36,732 nt of DNA from AP-16 sp036395835 (lineage in GTDB: Bacteria; Pseudomonadota; Alphaproteobacteria; Rhizobiales; Xanthobacteraceae), in NCBI GenBank assembly GCA_036395835.1, contig DASWCW010000024.1, forward strand, positions 1 through 36,732, in the 5' to 3' direction. Positions 7,769 through 16,131 of this stretch are shown one piece after another (the stretch's first letter is position 1; every line of letters starts with the position of its first letter). The notes under the pieces were generated by a model that was given only the letters and a program-made list of their open reading frames with translations, did not search any database and was not told the DNA's origin. The translations under genes and the position numbers were made by a program.

Positions 7769-7976
7769 GAGTTCTTGCTCTCGGCCCGACCGACTGGGCC
7801 TTGGCTGTCGATGATTCGGGGAACCGGATCATAGCCCCGAGCACGAAAGTTTCAAATTGAAATCAATATGGTCTTGCTATTAAACTCCTTCGCCCTTGGT
7901 CGAGGAATGAACGGCTGGCAGCCTATCGCCGGCTCTGAGGATAGGGCCGGCGGACGCAAATCGCGGGGAGAGATCA

Positions 7977-8580
7977 ATGGCCGAGGCGGCAAATTCCGTC
8001 GGCGCCGTGAATCCATTCCGATTTCTCGGCCGTAGCCTGTTCGTCGATGTCGCGCTGCCGTGGCTGACGGTCCGGATTCTGGAAACGTACGGCGTGCCGA
8101 CGGTCTGGGCGCTCGCGGTAGCCGCGCTGTTCCCCGGGGCCTCGACGCTCCTCGCCTGGATTCATGGGCGGCGCGCTGATCAGCGACGAGATGCGGTTCG
8201 GCCTGCTTCGGGCGGCGCCCGCATTCGGCCTGTTCGGGGTCGCCTGCCTCGTCTCGCTCCTGATGCCGCGGCCGTTGATGTTCTTTGTCGCCCGCCATTT
8301 TCAGACCGCAGGCGACCCGGCCAAGGCGGCCGAATGGAACGCGCGCATGGAAGTCGCGGGCTTTCGCCAGGCCATGCGCTTCATCACCGCAGTGTGGGGC
8401 CTCGTGTGCGCGCTCGAAGCGGTGCTGGGTTTCGCCGTCGCGTTCCTGCTCCCGGTGCATACCGCGATCGTGGCGGAACCGACGATCGGCATCGCCAGCG
8501 TGGTCGGTCTCCTGCTCTGGACTGCGGCCTATGCCAGAGCCAGACAGGCACGCCGCCAGAGTTCGGCCGCGACGCCCTGA
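7977..8580 (+). pseudogene. VC0807-family membrane protein, frameshifted by internal deletion
   Basis: The first ~61 codons (from ATG 7977, NPFRFLGRSLFVDVALPWL through ALFPGASTLLAWI) and the last ~139 codons (from about 8161, GGALISDEMRFGLLRAAPAFGLFG through IVAEPTIGIASVVGLLLW) are clearly two parts of one VC0807-like membrane protein, but they lie in different frames. The switch occurs near 8160 at the base run TGGATTCATGGGCGG. Compared with the usual ~220 residues of this family, roughly 20-30 residues are missing exactly there, so the cause looks like a short internal deletion that was not a multiple of three. Each half keeps good membrane segments, so inactivation is probably recent. A sequencing error alone would not explain the missing residues. 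Confidence 0.75.
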
Positions 8581-8706
8581 GCGCCGGACTTTTATCTCTC
8601 GGGCGAGCGAGGTGCGCCCGGGACGCGCGCCCGTATTTGGCCCGGATCTCGTCGATCTCGTCGTCGGCGAGATGCTCGATGCCGACGCGGGCCTTGTGCG
8701 CACCGC

Positions 8707-9639
8707 TTACCCGAACGAGCGCGCCGCCATTTTCCGGCGCAGCCAGTATGGCTGGGCGTACCACAGCCCGATCAGCACGATCATGACTGCGAGGGCGGCC
8801 GCAAGCCCCAGGATGGACGTTCCGGTGATCTTGCCGACCGCCACGTAGACGTCGCCGGCGATGCCGCCGGCGAGCGGGACGGTCGCGGCGACGATGAACC
8901 AGGAACCGATGCGGTGGAACTCCTCGGTATCCTCGCCGCTGAATGCGATGCGGTGAAAGGCAGCCGGAGCGATCAACAGAATGACCGCGAGCGCCACCAA
9001 CATCAGCGCCGCGGCGTGCACGAGCTTCGATGAATACGGCAGCGCTTCGAAGGCGCGGGTCAGCGTCACCGCGAGCTGAAATCCCAGCAGCGCCTGCGCG
9101 CCCGGGAGCACCACGCGCGCCTCCGTCAGCATCTCCTCGATCTTGGTGGAAAGCGAGGTGTGCTCCTCTTTTTCGGATTCGGGCATCGGGGTCTCCTTGG
9201 CGCGCCTGACGAGATATTCGAGGCCGTACCAGAACACGAGGGCGAGAACGAAAAACCCCGCGCCGGCGATATAGCCGGCGGCGGGCCCGAACAGCCGCTC
9301 GACGACCGCGTAATGATCGATGCCGAGGCTGATCGCGAAGGGCAGCAATGCAGCGCCCGCCATATAGCCGGTGACGCGAAAAATCCGCTGGCTGGTGCGG
9401 CCTTCCTCCACGATCCGATGCTGCATCGACGGCGCGATCAAGAGACCGAGCGTGGTGACCATCAGCAGCAGCGCGACCGCATCGAGCCCGCGTGCGAGCG
9501 AGCTCAATTCGCCGAAGGATTCCTGAAACACGCCGTGGAACTGAAAACCCAACAGGATCTGGCCGCCGAGCAGGAGCAGGCGCGTCTCGTCGAGCGCGGT
9601 CTTGAGCTTTTTCTGCAGACTTCCGGACGACTGCGCCAT
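8707..9639 (-). CDS. Duplicated DUF6328-type membrane protein
   Basis: A 310-residue inner-membrane protein built from two copies of the same ~140-residue unit, which I recognise as DUF6328. The first unit has LDETRLLLLGGQILLGFQF and later LLIAPSMQHRI; the second has LTEARVVLPGAQALLGFQL and later LLIAPAAFHRI. Each unit is followed by about three to four hydrophobic helices, and a charged linker (ETPMPESEKEEH) joins them. Function unknown. The start is uncertain: a longer frame begins at 9705, but the ATG at 9639 (MAQSSGSLQ) begins just before the conserved region. It reads toward the VC0807 pseudogene and their 3' ends are about 125 bases apart. Confidence 0.85.
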   Translation of the reverse strand: MAQSSGSLQKKLKTALDETRLLLLGGQILLGFQFHGVFQESFGELSSLARGLDAVALLLMVTTLGLLIAPSMQHRIVEEGRTSQRIFRVTGYMAGAALLPFAISLGIDHYAVVERLFGPAAGYIAGAGFFVLALVFWYGLEYLVRRAKETPMPESEKEEHTSLSTKIEEMLTEARVVLPGAQALLGFQLAVTLTRAFEALPYSSKLVHAAALMLVALAVILLIAPAAFHRIAFSGEDTEEFHRIGSWFIVAATVPLAGGIAGDVYVAVGKITGTSILGLAAALAVMIVLIGLWYAQPYWLRRKMAARSFG

Positions 9640-9762
9640 GTCCGGATAATTGCTTGATCCTGCTGGCAGTTCCGACGGATACCCGCGCCGAGACCGCGAC
9701 TGCATGAGCGACGCGGGTCCGCTGCGGGCAGACGACCGCTGCGTTCGACGCTTTCGGCAAGA

Positions 9763-10908
9763 TCAATCCCGCTTCAAAATTCGCCGGTCCGGAATCGACC
9801 CGCCGTCCGGCGCTCCCGCGAGTGCTCCCGACAAGCACGCGAACGGATCGACCTCGGTCGCCATCCCCACGCCAAATCCTTCGAAACGATTGGGCAGCGG
9901 GCCGCCGCGATAGAGCTTGGGAAATTCACTGGGGTGAATGAACTCGTCACGGAACCAGGGAAATTGCTTCGGGTCGAAACATTCGACCAGCCAGTCGATC
10001 AGGTGGCGGACCCGGGGAATGCGCCCGGCATCGGCGTGATAGGTCAGCCAGATGTCGCGCGAGGAACGCAGGTCCAGATCGATCGGCACCATCTTGGTGC
10101 CGAGTGCCGCTCCATAAGTGACGAGCCAGCCGATGCCGGCCCCGTTGGCAATGGCAGCGGCATGGGCGCTGCTGGAATTGGTGCGAATCGCCAGAAAGCC
10201 CAGACGCGGCGCATCGGCGAACCAGCGCTCGTAGGCCTCGCTGCCGCCGCTTTGCTCGGAGTTTTGGAAAACGATGCGGTGCCGGGTCTTCAGCTCGGCC
10301 ACGCTCGTGGGAACGCCGTAAGTCTCGATATAGGAGGCTGCCGCAAACGGCATCGTATGCAGGCGGCCCAGCCGAATCAGCTTCAGGTCCGCGGCCGTCG
10401 GTTTCGTCAGTTGCACCGCCACCTCGGCCTCGAGCCGCAACAAATCGACCGAGCGCATGCCGCAGTGAAGATCGACGAGCAGCAGCGGATACGCCCGCTG
10501 GAATTCCGATAGCCGCGGCGTCAGCCAGAAAGTGCCGAGACCCTCGGTCACCGCCAGCCGGATCTCGCCGGCAAGGGAGGGGACCGCGCGCTGCCGCGCC
10601 CGCACCAGATCGAAATATGCGCCTTCCATGCGTTGCGCCGCGGCGAAAATCTGCTCGCCCTCGCTGGTGACGCGGAGGCCGTCGACATGCCGCGTAAACA
10701 ATGTCACCCCGAGCTGCGCCTCGAGCTCGTTGATGCGGCGGCGCAGGGCATTCATCGATTGCCCGAGGTTGCACGCCGCAGACCGGAAGCTGCCGCACTG
10801 GGCGACTTCGAGAAAGGTCCGGACGTTTTCCCAGTCCGGCAGATCCCGGCCGGCCGCGGAGGCGGGATGTGCATTTAACGGAACACCCCTGTGCTGCCGA
10901 AGGTACAT
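9763..10908 (-). CDS. LysR-family transcriptional regulator 1 (long form)
   Basis: A 381-residue LysR-type regulator. The N-terminal winged helix runs from DWENVRTFLEVAQCGSFRSAA to LFTRHVDGLRVTSEGE, followed by the periplasmic-binding-protein-like effector domain (IRLAVTEGLGTFWLTPRLSEF, IRTNSSSAHAAAIANGAGIGWL). It is longer than the usual ~300 residues because of a C-terminal extension with FPWFRDEFIHPSEF. It shares its architecture and extension with the LysR genes at 13186 and 14356, so the three are paralogues. The start was chosen at the ATG with GGGGAG seven bases upstream; an ATG at 10923 lacks this. It diverges from a small gene at 10984, leaving 75 bases that should hold its operator. 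Effector and targets unknown. Confidence 0.93.
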   Translation of the reverse strand: MYLRQHRGVPLNAHPASAAGRDLPDWENVRTFLEVAQCGSFRSAACNLGQSMNALRRRINELEAQLGVTLFTRHVDGLRVTSEGEQIFAAAQRMEGAYFDLVRARQRAVPSLAGEIRLAVTEGLGTFWLTPRLSEFQRAYPLLLVDLHCGMRSVDLLRLEAEVAVQLTKPTAADLKLIRLGRLHTMPFAAASYIETYGVPTSVAELKTRHRIVFQNSEQSGGSEAYERWFADAPRLGFLAIRTNSSSAHAAAIANGAGIGWLVTYGAALGTKMVPIDLDLRSSRDIWLTYHADAGRIPRVRHLIDWLVECFDPKQFPWFRDEFIHPSEFPKLYRGGPLPNRFEGFGVGMATEVDPFACLSGALAGAPDGGSIPDRRILKRD

Positions 10909-10983
10909 ACAGAATCTCCCCATTCACCTACGGTTTTGCCGGACTGACGGCGCTCGCGAGCTTTCATCCGGGTATTTTGCCAT

Positions 10984-11289
10984 ATGCGGATCTTTCTGCT
11001 GACCGGAGTCGTCACCGCATTGAGCCCGGGCATTCCCAAGGCGGACCGCGTAACCTTCGATTTCGTCGAGATCACGAAAACGGCCGGCATGCGCATTCGC
11101 CTGGAAAACATCTCGGTCTCGACCCAGGTGGCGAAAATATTCGAGCTGGATTCGATCGGGAAATTCTATTTTCTGGGCGACGGCCCCCGCCATTATCTGC
11201 TCGGCATCGAGCGCGCCGACGGGGTGCAGGCGTTCGATCCGCGCGACATCAGTCTCGAGGACCTGCGGCATTTGATCGAGGGAGACTGA
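10984..11289 (+). CDS. Small paralogous protein S1, function unknown
   Basis: A 101-residue protein with no family I can name. It aligns without a gap to the product of 12845-13177: 42 of 99 positions are identical, including the 14-residue block LLGIERADGVQAFD near the C-terminus. Synonymous sites in that block differ, so the duplication is old and the protein is under selection. The pattern (short strands MRIFLLTGVVT, VTFDFVEI, KFYFLGDG) suggests a small beta-rich cytoplasmic fold without a signal peptide. It diverges from LysR 1 across 75 bases, a typical arrangement for a LysR target. Its 3' end lies 30 bases from the end of the binding-protein gene on the other strand. Confidence 0.78.
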   Translation: MRIFLLTGVVTALSPGIPKADRVTFDFVEITKTAGMRIRLENISVSTQVAKIFELDSIGKFYFLGDGPRHYLLGIERADGVQAFDPRDISLEDLRHLIEGD

Positions 11290-11319
11290 GTGGGACGGCC
11301 GCACGGAATGGCTCCTAGA

Positions 11320-12540
11320 TCATCGGATCGGGCCGCCGACCGCGCCTTGGAGGATCGGACCGAACAGCTCCCAGCTCTCGCCGCTGAATCGCATCATCTG
11401 CATCTGCTCGAGCGGAGCATAATGGTCCGGGCGGGTGTTGATCGTGATGCCCGGCAGCAGCATGGGCAGCCGCAGATCCCGCAGGCTCGCCGCCTGCTTC
11501 ATGACGTTTGCGCGGGTGAGATCATGCCCACAGCGCTCCAGCACCTCGACCAACGTCTGCGCGACGCTGTAGCCATACACCGTGAAAAAGTTGGTCCTGT
11601 CGCCGTCCGGATAATAGCGATCCATGAAGGTGAGCCATTGCTGCAATCCGGGATCGGCCGCCCAGATCGGATCGGCCGGATCTTTCAGGAAGCTGGTGGA
11701 CAGGATGCCTCTGGCGTTCTCCGGGCCGGCAGGCCTGAGAACCGAGCCGATCGCGGTCGAGACGTTGTTGAGCACGTGCACGGGCCGCCAGTCGAGCTCG
11801 GCGAGCTTGCGGATGATCTGAATGACGAATTTCGGCCCGGACACGTCGAAGAGGATGTCCACGCCCGCGGCCTTGAGGCTCACCAGCTCGGAATCCAGCA
11901 TCGTCGCCGTTGCCTCGTACGGCACTTCGATGATCGGCATGCGGCCGGCGATGCCGTCCTTCAGTCCGTTGAGATAATCCTTGCCGTAGTCGTCGTTCTG
12001 ATAGAGGACGCCGATCTTTCCGCCGGGGTGATGCTCCAGCAGATAGTGCGCGTAAATGCGCGCCTCGCTCTGGTAGCTCGGCTGCCAACCCATCGTCCAG
12101 GGGAAGCGATTCGGGTCGTTCCATTTGCTGGCGCCGCTGGCGACGAACAGCTGCGGCACCTTTTTGCTGTTCATGTATTTCTGGATCGCGGTGTTGGTCG
12201 GCGTTCCCAGGCTGTTGAAGATGAGCAGGACCTCGTCGCTCTCGACGAGTTTCCTGGCCTGCTCCATGGTCTTGGCCGGGTTGTAGCCGTCGTCATAGGA
12301 AATGAAGCGGATCTTGCGGCCGTTGACGCCGCCCTCGGCATTGACCTCGTCGAAATAGGCGGCTTCGGTCTTGCCGATGATGCTGTAGGGCGAGGCCAGC
12401 CCGCTATACGGAATGATGTGGCCGACGCGGATCTCGGTATCGCTGGCACCCGCGTCGTAGCGCTCCTGCGCGAGCGCGGGATCCGCCAATACCAGTCCGA
12501 GCGCAATTGCGGCCGTCAGTCCCCGGCGGTCGCACCCCAT
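11320..12540 (-). CDS. Branched-chain-type ABC substrate-binding protein (orphan)
   Basis: A 406-residue periplasmic binding protein of the LivK/Peripla_BP_6 class. The signal peptide is MGCDRRGLTAAIALGLVLADPALA, cut before QERYD. The family pattern follows: EIRVGHIIPYSGLASPYSIIGKTEAAYFDEVNAEGGVNGRKI, YDDGYNPAKTMEQARKLVE, and KIGVLYQNDDYGKDYLNGLKDG. It would capture a small carboxylate, amide or aromatic compound for import; the ligand cannot be told. No permease or ATPase genes of the HAAT type are present nearby, so it must share a distant transporter or serve as a sensor. GGAGGGG just before the ATG at 12540 fixes the start; the frame is open further upstream. Confidence 0.93.
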   Translation of the reverse strand: MGCDRRGLTAAIALGLVLADPALAQERYDAGASDTEIRVGHIIPYSGLASPYSIIGKTEAAYFDEVNAEGGVNGRKIRFISYDDGYNPAKTMEQARKLVESDEVLLIFNSLGTPTNTAIQKYMNSKKVPQLFVASGASKWNDPNRFPWTMGWQPSYQSEARIYAHYLLEHHPGGKIGVLYQNDDYGKDYLNGLKDGIAGRMPIIEVPYEATATMLDSELVSLKAAGVDILFDVSGPKFVIQIIRKLAELDWRPVHVLNNVSTAIGSVLRPAGPENARGILSTSFLKDPADPIWAADPGLQQWLTFMDRYYPDGDRTNFFTVYGYSVAQTLVEVLERCGHDLTRANVMKQAASLRDLRLPMLLPGITINTRPDHYAPLEQMQMMRFSGESWELFGPILQGAVGGPIR

Positions 12541-12844
12541 CTTCTCCCCTCCAGGCGAACCGTCGTCACGACGGGGTCCGCTGCAGCAAACCCCGCGCGC
12601 GGGCATTTCTTCATCGATTTTTCACTAAACCCGACTTTCGCGGTCCGGTGGAACGGTTCGGGTGAGACAAATCACACAAGTGCCGTTTTTTCCAAAGCAT
12701 TTTCCGGCTGGCGGTACTTTGGTGGGGTATCCGGAATTCGGAGCACCCCCTGTCCACCACGGAAACCAAATCAAGTCACAGACAATTCAAGGTTTTGCCA
12801 TAGTATAGGCGCAACCTGCCGTTCTTCGCCCCGAGGCGCACGAC
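12541..12844. promoter_or_regulatory. Divergent control region between binding protein and S2
   Basis: This 304-base gap separates two divergent genes and must carry both promoters; I cannot fix a -35/-10 pair. It contains an imperfect dyad (TGGTGGGGT at 12720-12728, with ACCCC at 12745-12749 and CCACCA at 12754-12759) that could be a regulator site. A short string GGTTTTGCC (12791-12799) also occurs upstream of S1 at 10932-10940. Confidence 0.4.
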
Positions 12845-13177
12845 ATGGCGATATTCATGCTGAACGGGATGATCACGGGACAAAGCGCGGCCGTGGCGGG
12901 TGCCGACTGCCTGGCCCTCGATTATGTCGAGATTCAAGAGCGCGGCGGCAGCAGCACCCGCCTGAGCAACGTCTGCGCGGCGCCGGAAGTCGCCAGCATT
13001 CTCAAGATCGGCGCTACCGGCCGATTCTTCTTTCGCGACATCGGCCCGACCAATCGCCTGTTGGGAATCGAGCGCGCGGATGGGGTGCAGGCCTTCGACC
13101 TGCAGGACGCGACCGTCTCCAGCCTGCAGAAATATGTCGAGCACAGGTCGGGCGGCGGCCCGACCGGCCGGGCTTGA
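12845..13177 (+). CDS. Small paralogous protein S2, function unknown
   Basis: A 110-residue paralogue of the product of 10984-11289, aligning gaplessly over 99 residues with 42 identities and sharing the exact block LLGIERADGVQAFD. It has a short Gly-rich C-terminal tail that S1 lacks. No signal peptide or membrane helix is visible. It lies tail to tail with LysR 2 (stop codons nine bases apart) and head to head with the binding-protein gene. GAGG occurs about nine bases before the ATG. Function unknown; repeated presence beside related LysR genes suggests a functional link with them. Confidence 0.78.
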   Translation: MAIFMLNGMITGQSAAVAGADCLALDYVEIQERGGSSTRLSNVCAAPEVASILKIGATGRFFFRDIGPTNRLLGIERADGVQAFDLQDATVSSLQKYVEHRSGGGPTGRA

Positions 13178-13185
13178 CGGAGTTC

Positions 13186-14289
13186 TCAGCCCGCCTGCTC
13201 GCGTCCACCCGGGATGAGCACGAGGCCCGGGAATTCGATGAACGGGATCTCGTCTTCGGCGAAACGTCCGGAGACGTTGAACAATGGTTCGCCGCGATAG
13301 ATTTCGGCAAATTCGCTAGGATGGACGAACTCATCGCGGAACCAGGGGAATCTGCGCGGCTCGAAGCAATCGATGACCCAATCGATCACGGCCCGCACGC
13401 GCGGGATGCGCGCCACGTCGGGATGGTAGGTCAGCCAAATGTCGAACATGCGGCGGGCATCGAGGTCGATCGCAACAAGCCCGTCGGCAATCGCCGACGC
13501 GTAGGTCGCGAGCCAGCCGATGCCGGCGCCGCTGCCGACGGCGAGCGCATGCGCGCTGCTGGAGTTGGTGCGGACGGAAACCAGGCCTGCCTGCGGCCGG
13601 TCGCCGAAGACGGAAGCATAGAGTTCCTGCGCGGCAGTCTGCTCGGTAATCTGGACCACGAGGCGGTGCCTGGAAAGCGCCTCGAGGCTGTTCGGCACGC
13701 CGTGCGCCTCCACGTACGAAGACGCCGCGTACGGAATCAGGTGCAGGCGGCCGAGCTTGACGGCTTTGAGGTCCGGCTCGGCGGGCCTGATCAGCTGCAC
13801 GGCGGCATCCGCTTCGAGCCGCAGCATGTCCGCCGGACGCATGGCGCAGCGCAGCTCGACCAGCAGATTCGGATGAGCCCGGTGGAATTCGCTGAGCCGC
13901 GGCGCGAGCCAGAACGTTCCGAGGCCCTCGGTGACGGCGAGCTTCACCTCGGCGCCCGAAGGCAGCGCGATCTCCTTGGCGCGCATCAGGTCGAAATACG
14001 CCGCCTCCATGCTGCGCGCGGCCGCCAGGACCTGCTCGCCCTCGGCGGTGGCGCGTACGCCGTCGACGTGGCGAGTCAAAAGCGTGACGCGCAGCTGCTG
14101 CTCGAGCTTGGCGACGCGCTGGCGCAGCCGATTGATCGATAGCCCGAGCTGCAAGGCAGCCGAGCGAAAACTGCCGTGCTCGATCACCTGCAGGAAGGCG
14201 TGGACGTTTTCCCAGCTGGGCTGCCGGCGGCGCGGCCCGGTACCTCGCCGTCCCCCGGGCGGATCACCCCCATGCCGCCGCGTTTGCAT
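13186..14289 (-). CDS. LysR-family transcriptional regulator 2 (long form)
   Basis: A LysR-type regulator of about 367 residues, closely related to LysR 1. The helix-turn-helix region is SWENVHAFLQVIEHGSFRSAALQLGLSINRLRQRVAKLE. The effector domain repeats the signature strings LAVTEGLGTFWLAPRLSEF and VRTNSSSAHALAVGSGAGIGWLATY, and the C-terminal extension reads FPWFRDEFVHPSEF. The start is uncertain: the ATG at 14289 (MQTRRHGG) is the only ATG before the domain, while a GTG at 14346 would add 19 residues. It runs in the same direction as LysR 3, whose stop lies about 70 bases upstream. GC content is high here and drops abruptly upstream of its start. Confidence 0.92.
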   Translation of the reverse strand: MQTRRHGGDPPGGRRGTGPRRRQPSWENVHAFLQVIEHGSFRSAALQLGLSINRLRQRVAKLEQQLRVTLLTRHVDGVRATAEGEQVLAAARSMEAAYFDLMRAKEIALPSGAEVKLAVTEGLGTFWLAPRLSEFHRAHPNLLVELRCAMRPADMLRLEADAAVQLIRPAEPDLKAVKLGRLHLIPYAASSYVEAHGVPNSLEALSRHRLVVQITEQTAAQELYASVFGDRPQAGLVSVRTNSSSAHALAVGSGAGIGWLATYASAIADGLVAIDLDARRMFDIWLTYHPDVARIPRVRAVIDWVIDCFEPRRFPWFRDEFVHPSEFAEIYRGEPLFNVSGRFAEDEIPFIEFPGLVLIPGGREQAG

Positions 14290-14355
14290 ACCTGACCAGA
14301 GCCCCCAATTTAGAGCGATGGTGTCGAGTACTTGAAGACGCCGCACTCCACCGAT

Positions 14356-15453
14356 TTACGTTCGGCCGATCCTCAGCATCACTTGGTCGCGAGATACGTC
14401 GTCCTCAGGAGGCCGTGTTACGAATGGACGCTCTCTTCTGAGGTCCACGCGAGCTGGGCTGTTGTAAGGCTTTTTGAGATCATTGGGATGAATGAAATCA
14501 TCGCCGAACCAGGGGTATTGCTTCGCGTCGAAGAGTGAACGCAGCCAATCGATGAATACCGCCACGCGCCTGACGCTCCTGATATCAGGGTGGTAGGTCA
14601 TCCAGATATCGATCTGATGGCGGTATCCAACGTCCACAGGTATGAGGTCGGCGCCGAGCGGCAGAGCGTAAGTCGCTAGTACGCCAATGCCGAGACCCAA
14701 CTCGACTGCATAAAAATGCGCAGCGCTCGCGTTGGTTCGTACGATGACCATTCCCTCCACATCAGGCAGACCAAGGAACCGTAGCCAGGTGTGTTCATCG
14801 ATTTGCGGGCCTGTTTGATCAACGATGCGATGACGGATCATTTCCTGAGCATCTCTGGGCAGGCCATACGTCTCGGCATACCGCGCACTTGCAAACGGGT
14901 AAATGTGCAGGCGTCCCAATCGCGTCACCACTTGGTCCGGCCGATCTGGGCGAGTCAGTTGAATGGCAACGTCCGCTTCCATCCGAAGCACGTCGGCTGG
15001 TTGGGTCGAACAGCGCAGATCTACAAGCGTGGCAGGGTTGGCGCGGCCGAACTCTGCAAGATGCGGCACGATCCAAAACGTGCCGAGGCCCTCAGTAACG
15101 GCGCATCGGACCACCCCTCGTCTTGTCAGCTCATGGTCCAGCTGAGCCCGTACGGAAAGGCTAGCGCGCTGCATTTCCTGGGCGGCCGCGAAGACGGATC
15201 GCCCTTCGTTGGTGAGCGCGACGCCGTCCGGCAATCGATCCAATAGTCGCACGGCCAGAATTTTTTCCAGGCGCTCGATCCGCCGCACCACCGTCGAGGA
15301 GCTCGTTCGCAACACCGCTGCCGCTTTCCTCAGGCTCAGCTCTCGCCCGGCAATGGCGAACACCCTGAGATCGTCCCAGGACACCCTGTCCAGCAAAGAC
15401 GGGCCGATGGGGCGCGGCATTTTTGCAGCGGGCCGCTGCAACATTTTGGCCAT
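14356..15453 (-). CDS. LysR-family transcriptional regulator 3 (long form, low GC)
   Basis: A LysR-type regulator of 365 residues (375 if the GTG at 15483 is used). I chose the ATG at 15453 because GGGGTGG lies just upstream. The DNA-binding region is SWDDLRVFAIAGRELSLRKAAAVLRTSSSTVVRRIERLE; the effector domain has CAVTEGLGTFWIVPHLAEF and VRTNASAAHFYAVELGLGIGVL. The C-terminal extension YPWFGDDFIHPNDL is a diverged version of that in LysR 1 and 2. Base composition is lower in GC (sampled lines 52-55%) than in LysR 2 (about 77% in a sampled line), which points to separate acquisition. It diverges from the GNAT pair with a 65-base gap and is a likely regulator of them. Confidence 0.92.
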   Translation of the reverse strand: MAKMLQRPAAKMPRPIGPSLLDRVSWDDLRVFAIAGRELSLRKAAAVLRTSSSTVVRRIERLEKILAVRLLDRLPDGVALTNEGRSVFAAAQEMQRASLSVRAQLDHELTRRGVVRCAVTEGLGTFWIVPHLAEFGRANPATLVDLRCSTQPADVLRMEADVAIQLTRPDRPDQVVTRLGRLHIYPFASARYAETYGLPRDAQEMIRHRIVDQTGPQIDEHTWLRFLGLPDVEGMVIVRTNASAAHFYAVELGLGIGVLATYALPLGADLIPVDVGYRHQIDIWMTYHPDIRSVRRVAVFIDWLRSLFDAKQYPWFGDDFIHPNDLKKPYNSPARVDLRRERPFVTRPPEDDVSRDQVMLRIGRT

Positions 15454-15518
15454 CTCAGCCACCCCGGTTTCGGGTTTACTCACCTAAGGCATTCTCTACG
15501 AAAAATCGGAGCCTGGCT

Positions 15519-16118
15519 ATGGCACCGGTCGCGGCCTTCGTCGCGAACGCACTGGATTGTGCACCGCAGCAAATAAGGCCGTCGAGGGAACTTGACTTGG
15601 CCACCGTCCCTGCTTGCGCCGCCACCAAAGTACGAAGGGCAAGTCCGCAGGACGTCCGCCCGCTATTAGAGCGGGCCCAGACTCTCATCGGGGGTCAACT
15701 GGCAGCGGAAGATGTCGTCAGGGCAATGGCGGCTCGGCACCCCGATACGCTCTGGACCTTCGTGCGTGATAGCCGCGTTGTCGGCGGACTTGCCATGCTG
15801 ATTCTCAATGCGGGGGGTCTAAGAGCGCTCCTTACTGGGACCATCGATGCCCATGATCCGGAAGAGGATTTCCTCGCAACGCCGGCCGAAACTCCTGCTG
15901 CGATCTATCTCTGGGGGTTTGGTCAGGCCTCTGGGTCCGAGGGTATCCTCAACGTCTTCGCGCGACTTCAATCCGCCCCGTACGCGTCGGCCAATCTCTA
16001 TGCGGTCCCGGTTACGGCTACCGGCTTGCGCTTCCTAAAAAGCTGGGGGTTCCGATCGATCGCCGGGCATCCTCGGGACCTTCACGAATACGTCCGGCTA
16101 ACGAATCGGCCACATTAG
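15519..16118 (+). CDS. GNAT-like protein 1, function unknown
   Basis: A 199-residue protein that looks like a divergent GNAT acetyltransferase. The fold is suggested by KVRRASPQDVRPLLERAQTL at the start, a beta pair WTFVRDSRVVGGLAML, and the terminal GLRFLKSWGFRSI, the usual closing motif of the fold. The acetyl-CoA loop (R/Q-x-x-G-x-G/A) is not evident, so catalysis is uncertain. The first ~35 residues are outside the domain. It lies in the lower-GC segment, diverges from LysR 3, and its stop is 14 bases before the next GNAT start, so the two form an operon. The substrate is unknown. Confidence 0.72.
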   Translation: MAPVAAFVANALDCAPQQIRPSRELDLATVPACAATKVRRASPQDVRPLLERAQTLIGGQLAAEDVVRAMAARHPDTLWTFVRDSRVVGGLAMLILNAGGLRALLTGTIDAHDPEEDFLATPAETPAAIYLWGFGQASGSEGILNVFARLQSAPYASANLYAVPVTATGLRFLKSWGFRSIAGHPRDLHEYVRLTNRPH

Positions 16119-16131
16119 CTTGGGGGCTAAA

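Noticed and set aside
11290..14142. A 950-codon open frame on the plus strand
   Set aside because: It runs antisense through the binding-protein gene and LysR 2 and shares its middle with S2 in another frame. Its product is Arg/Gly/Asp-rich with no recognisable domain, as expected for a shadow in GC-rich DNA.
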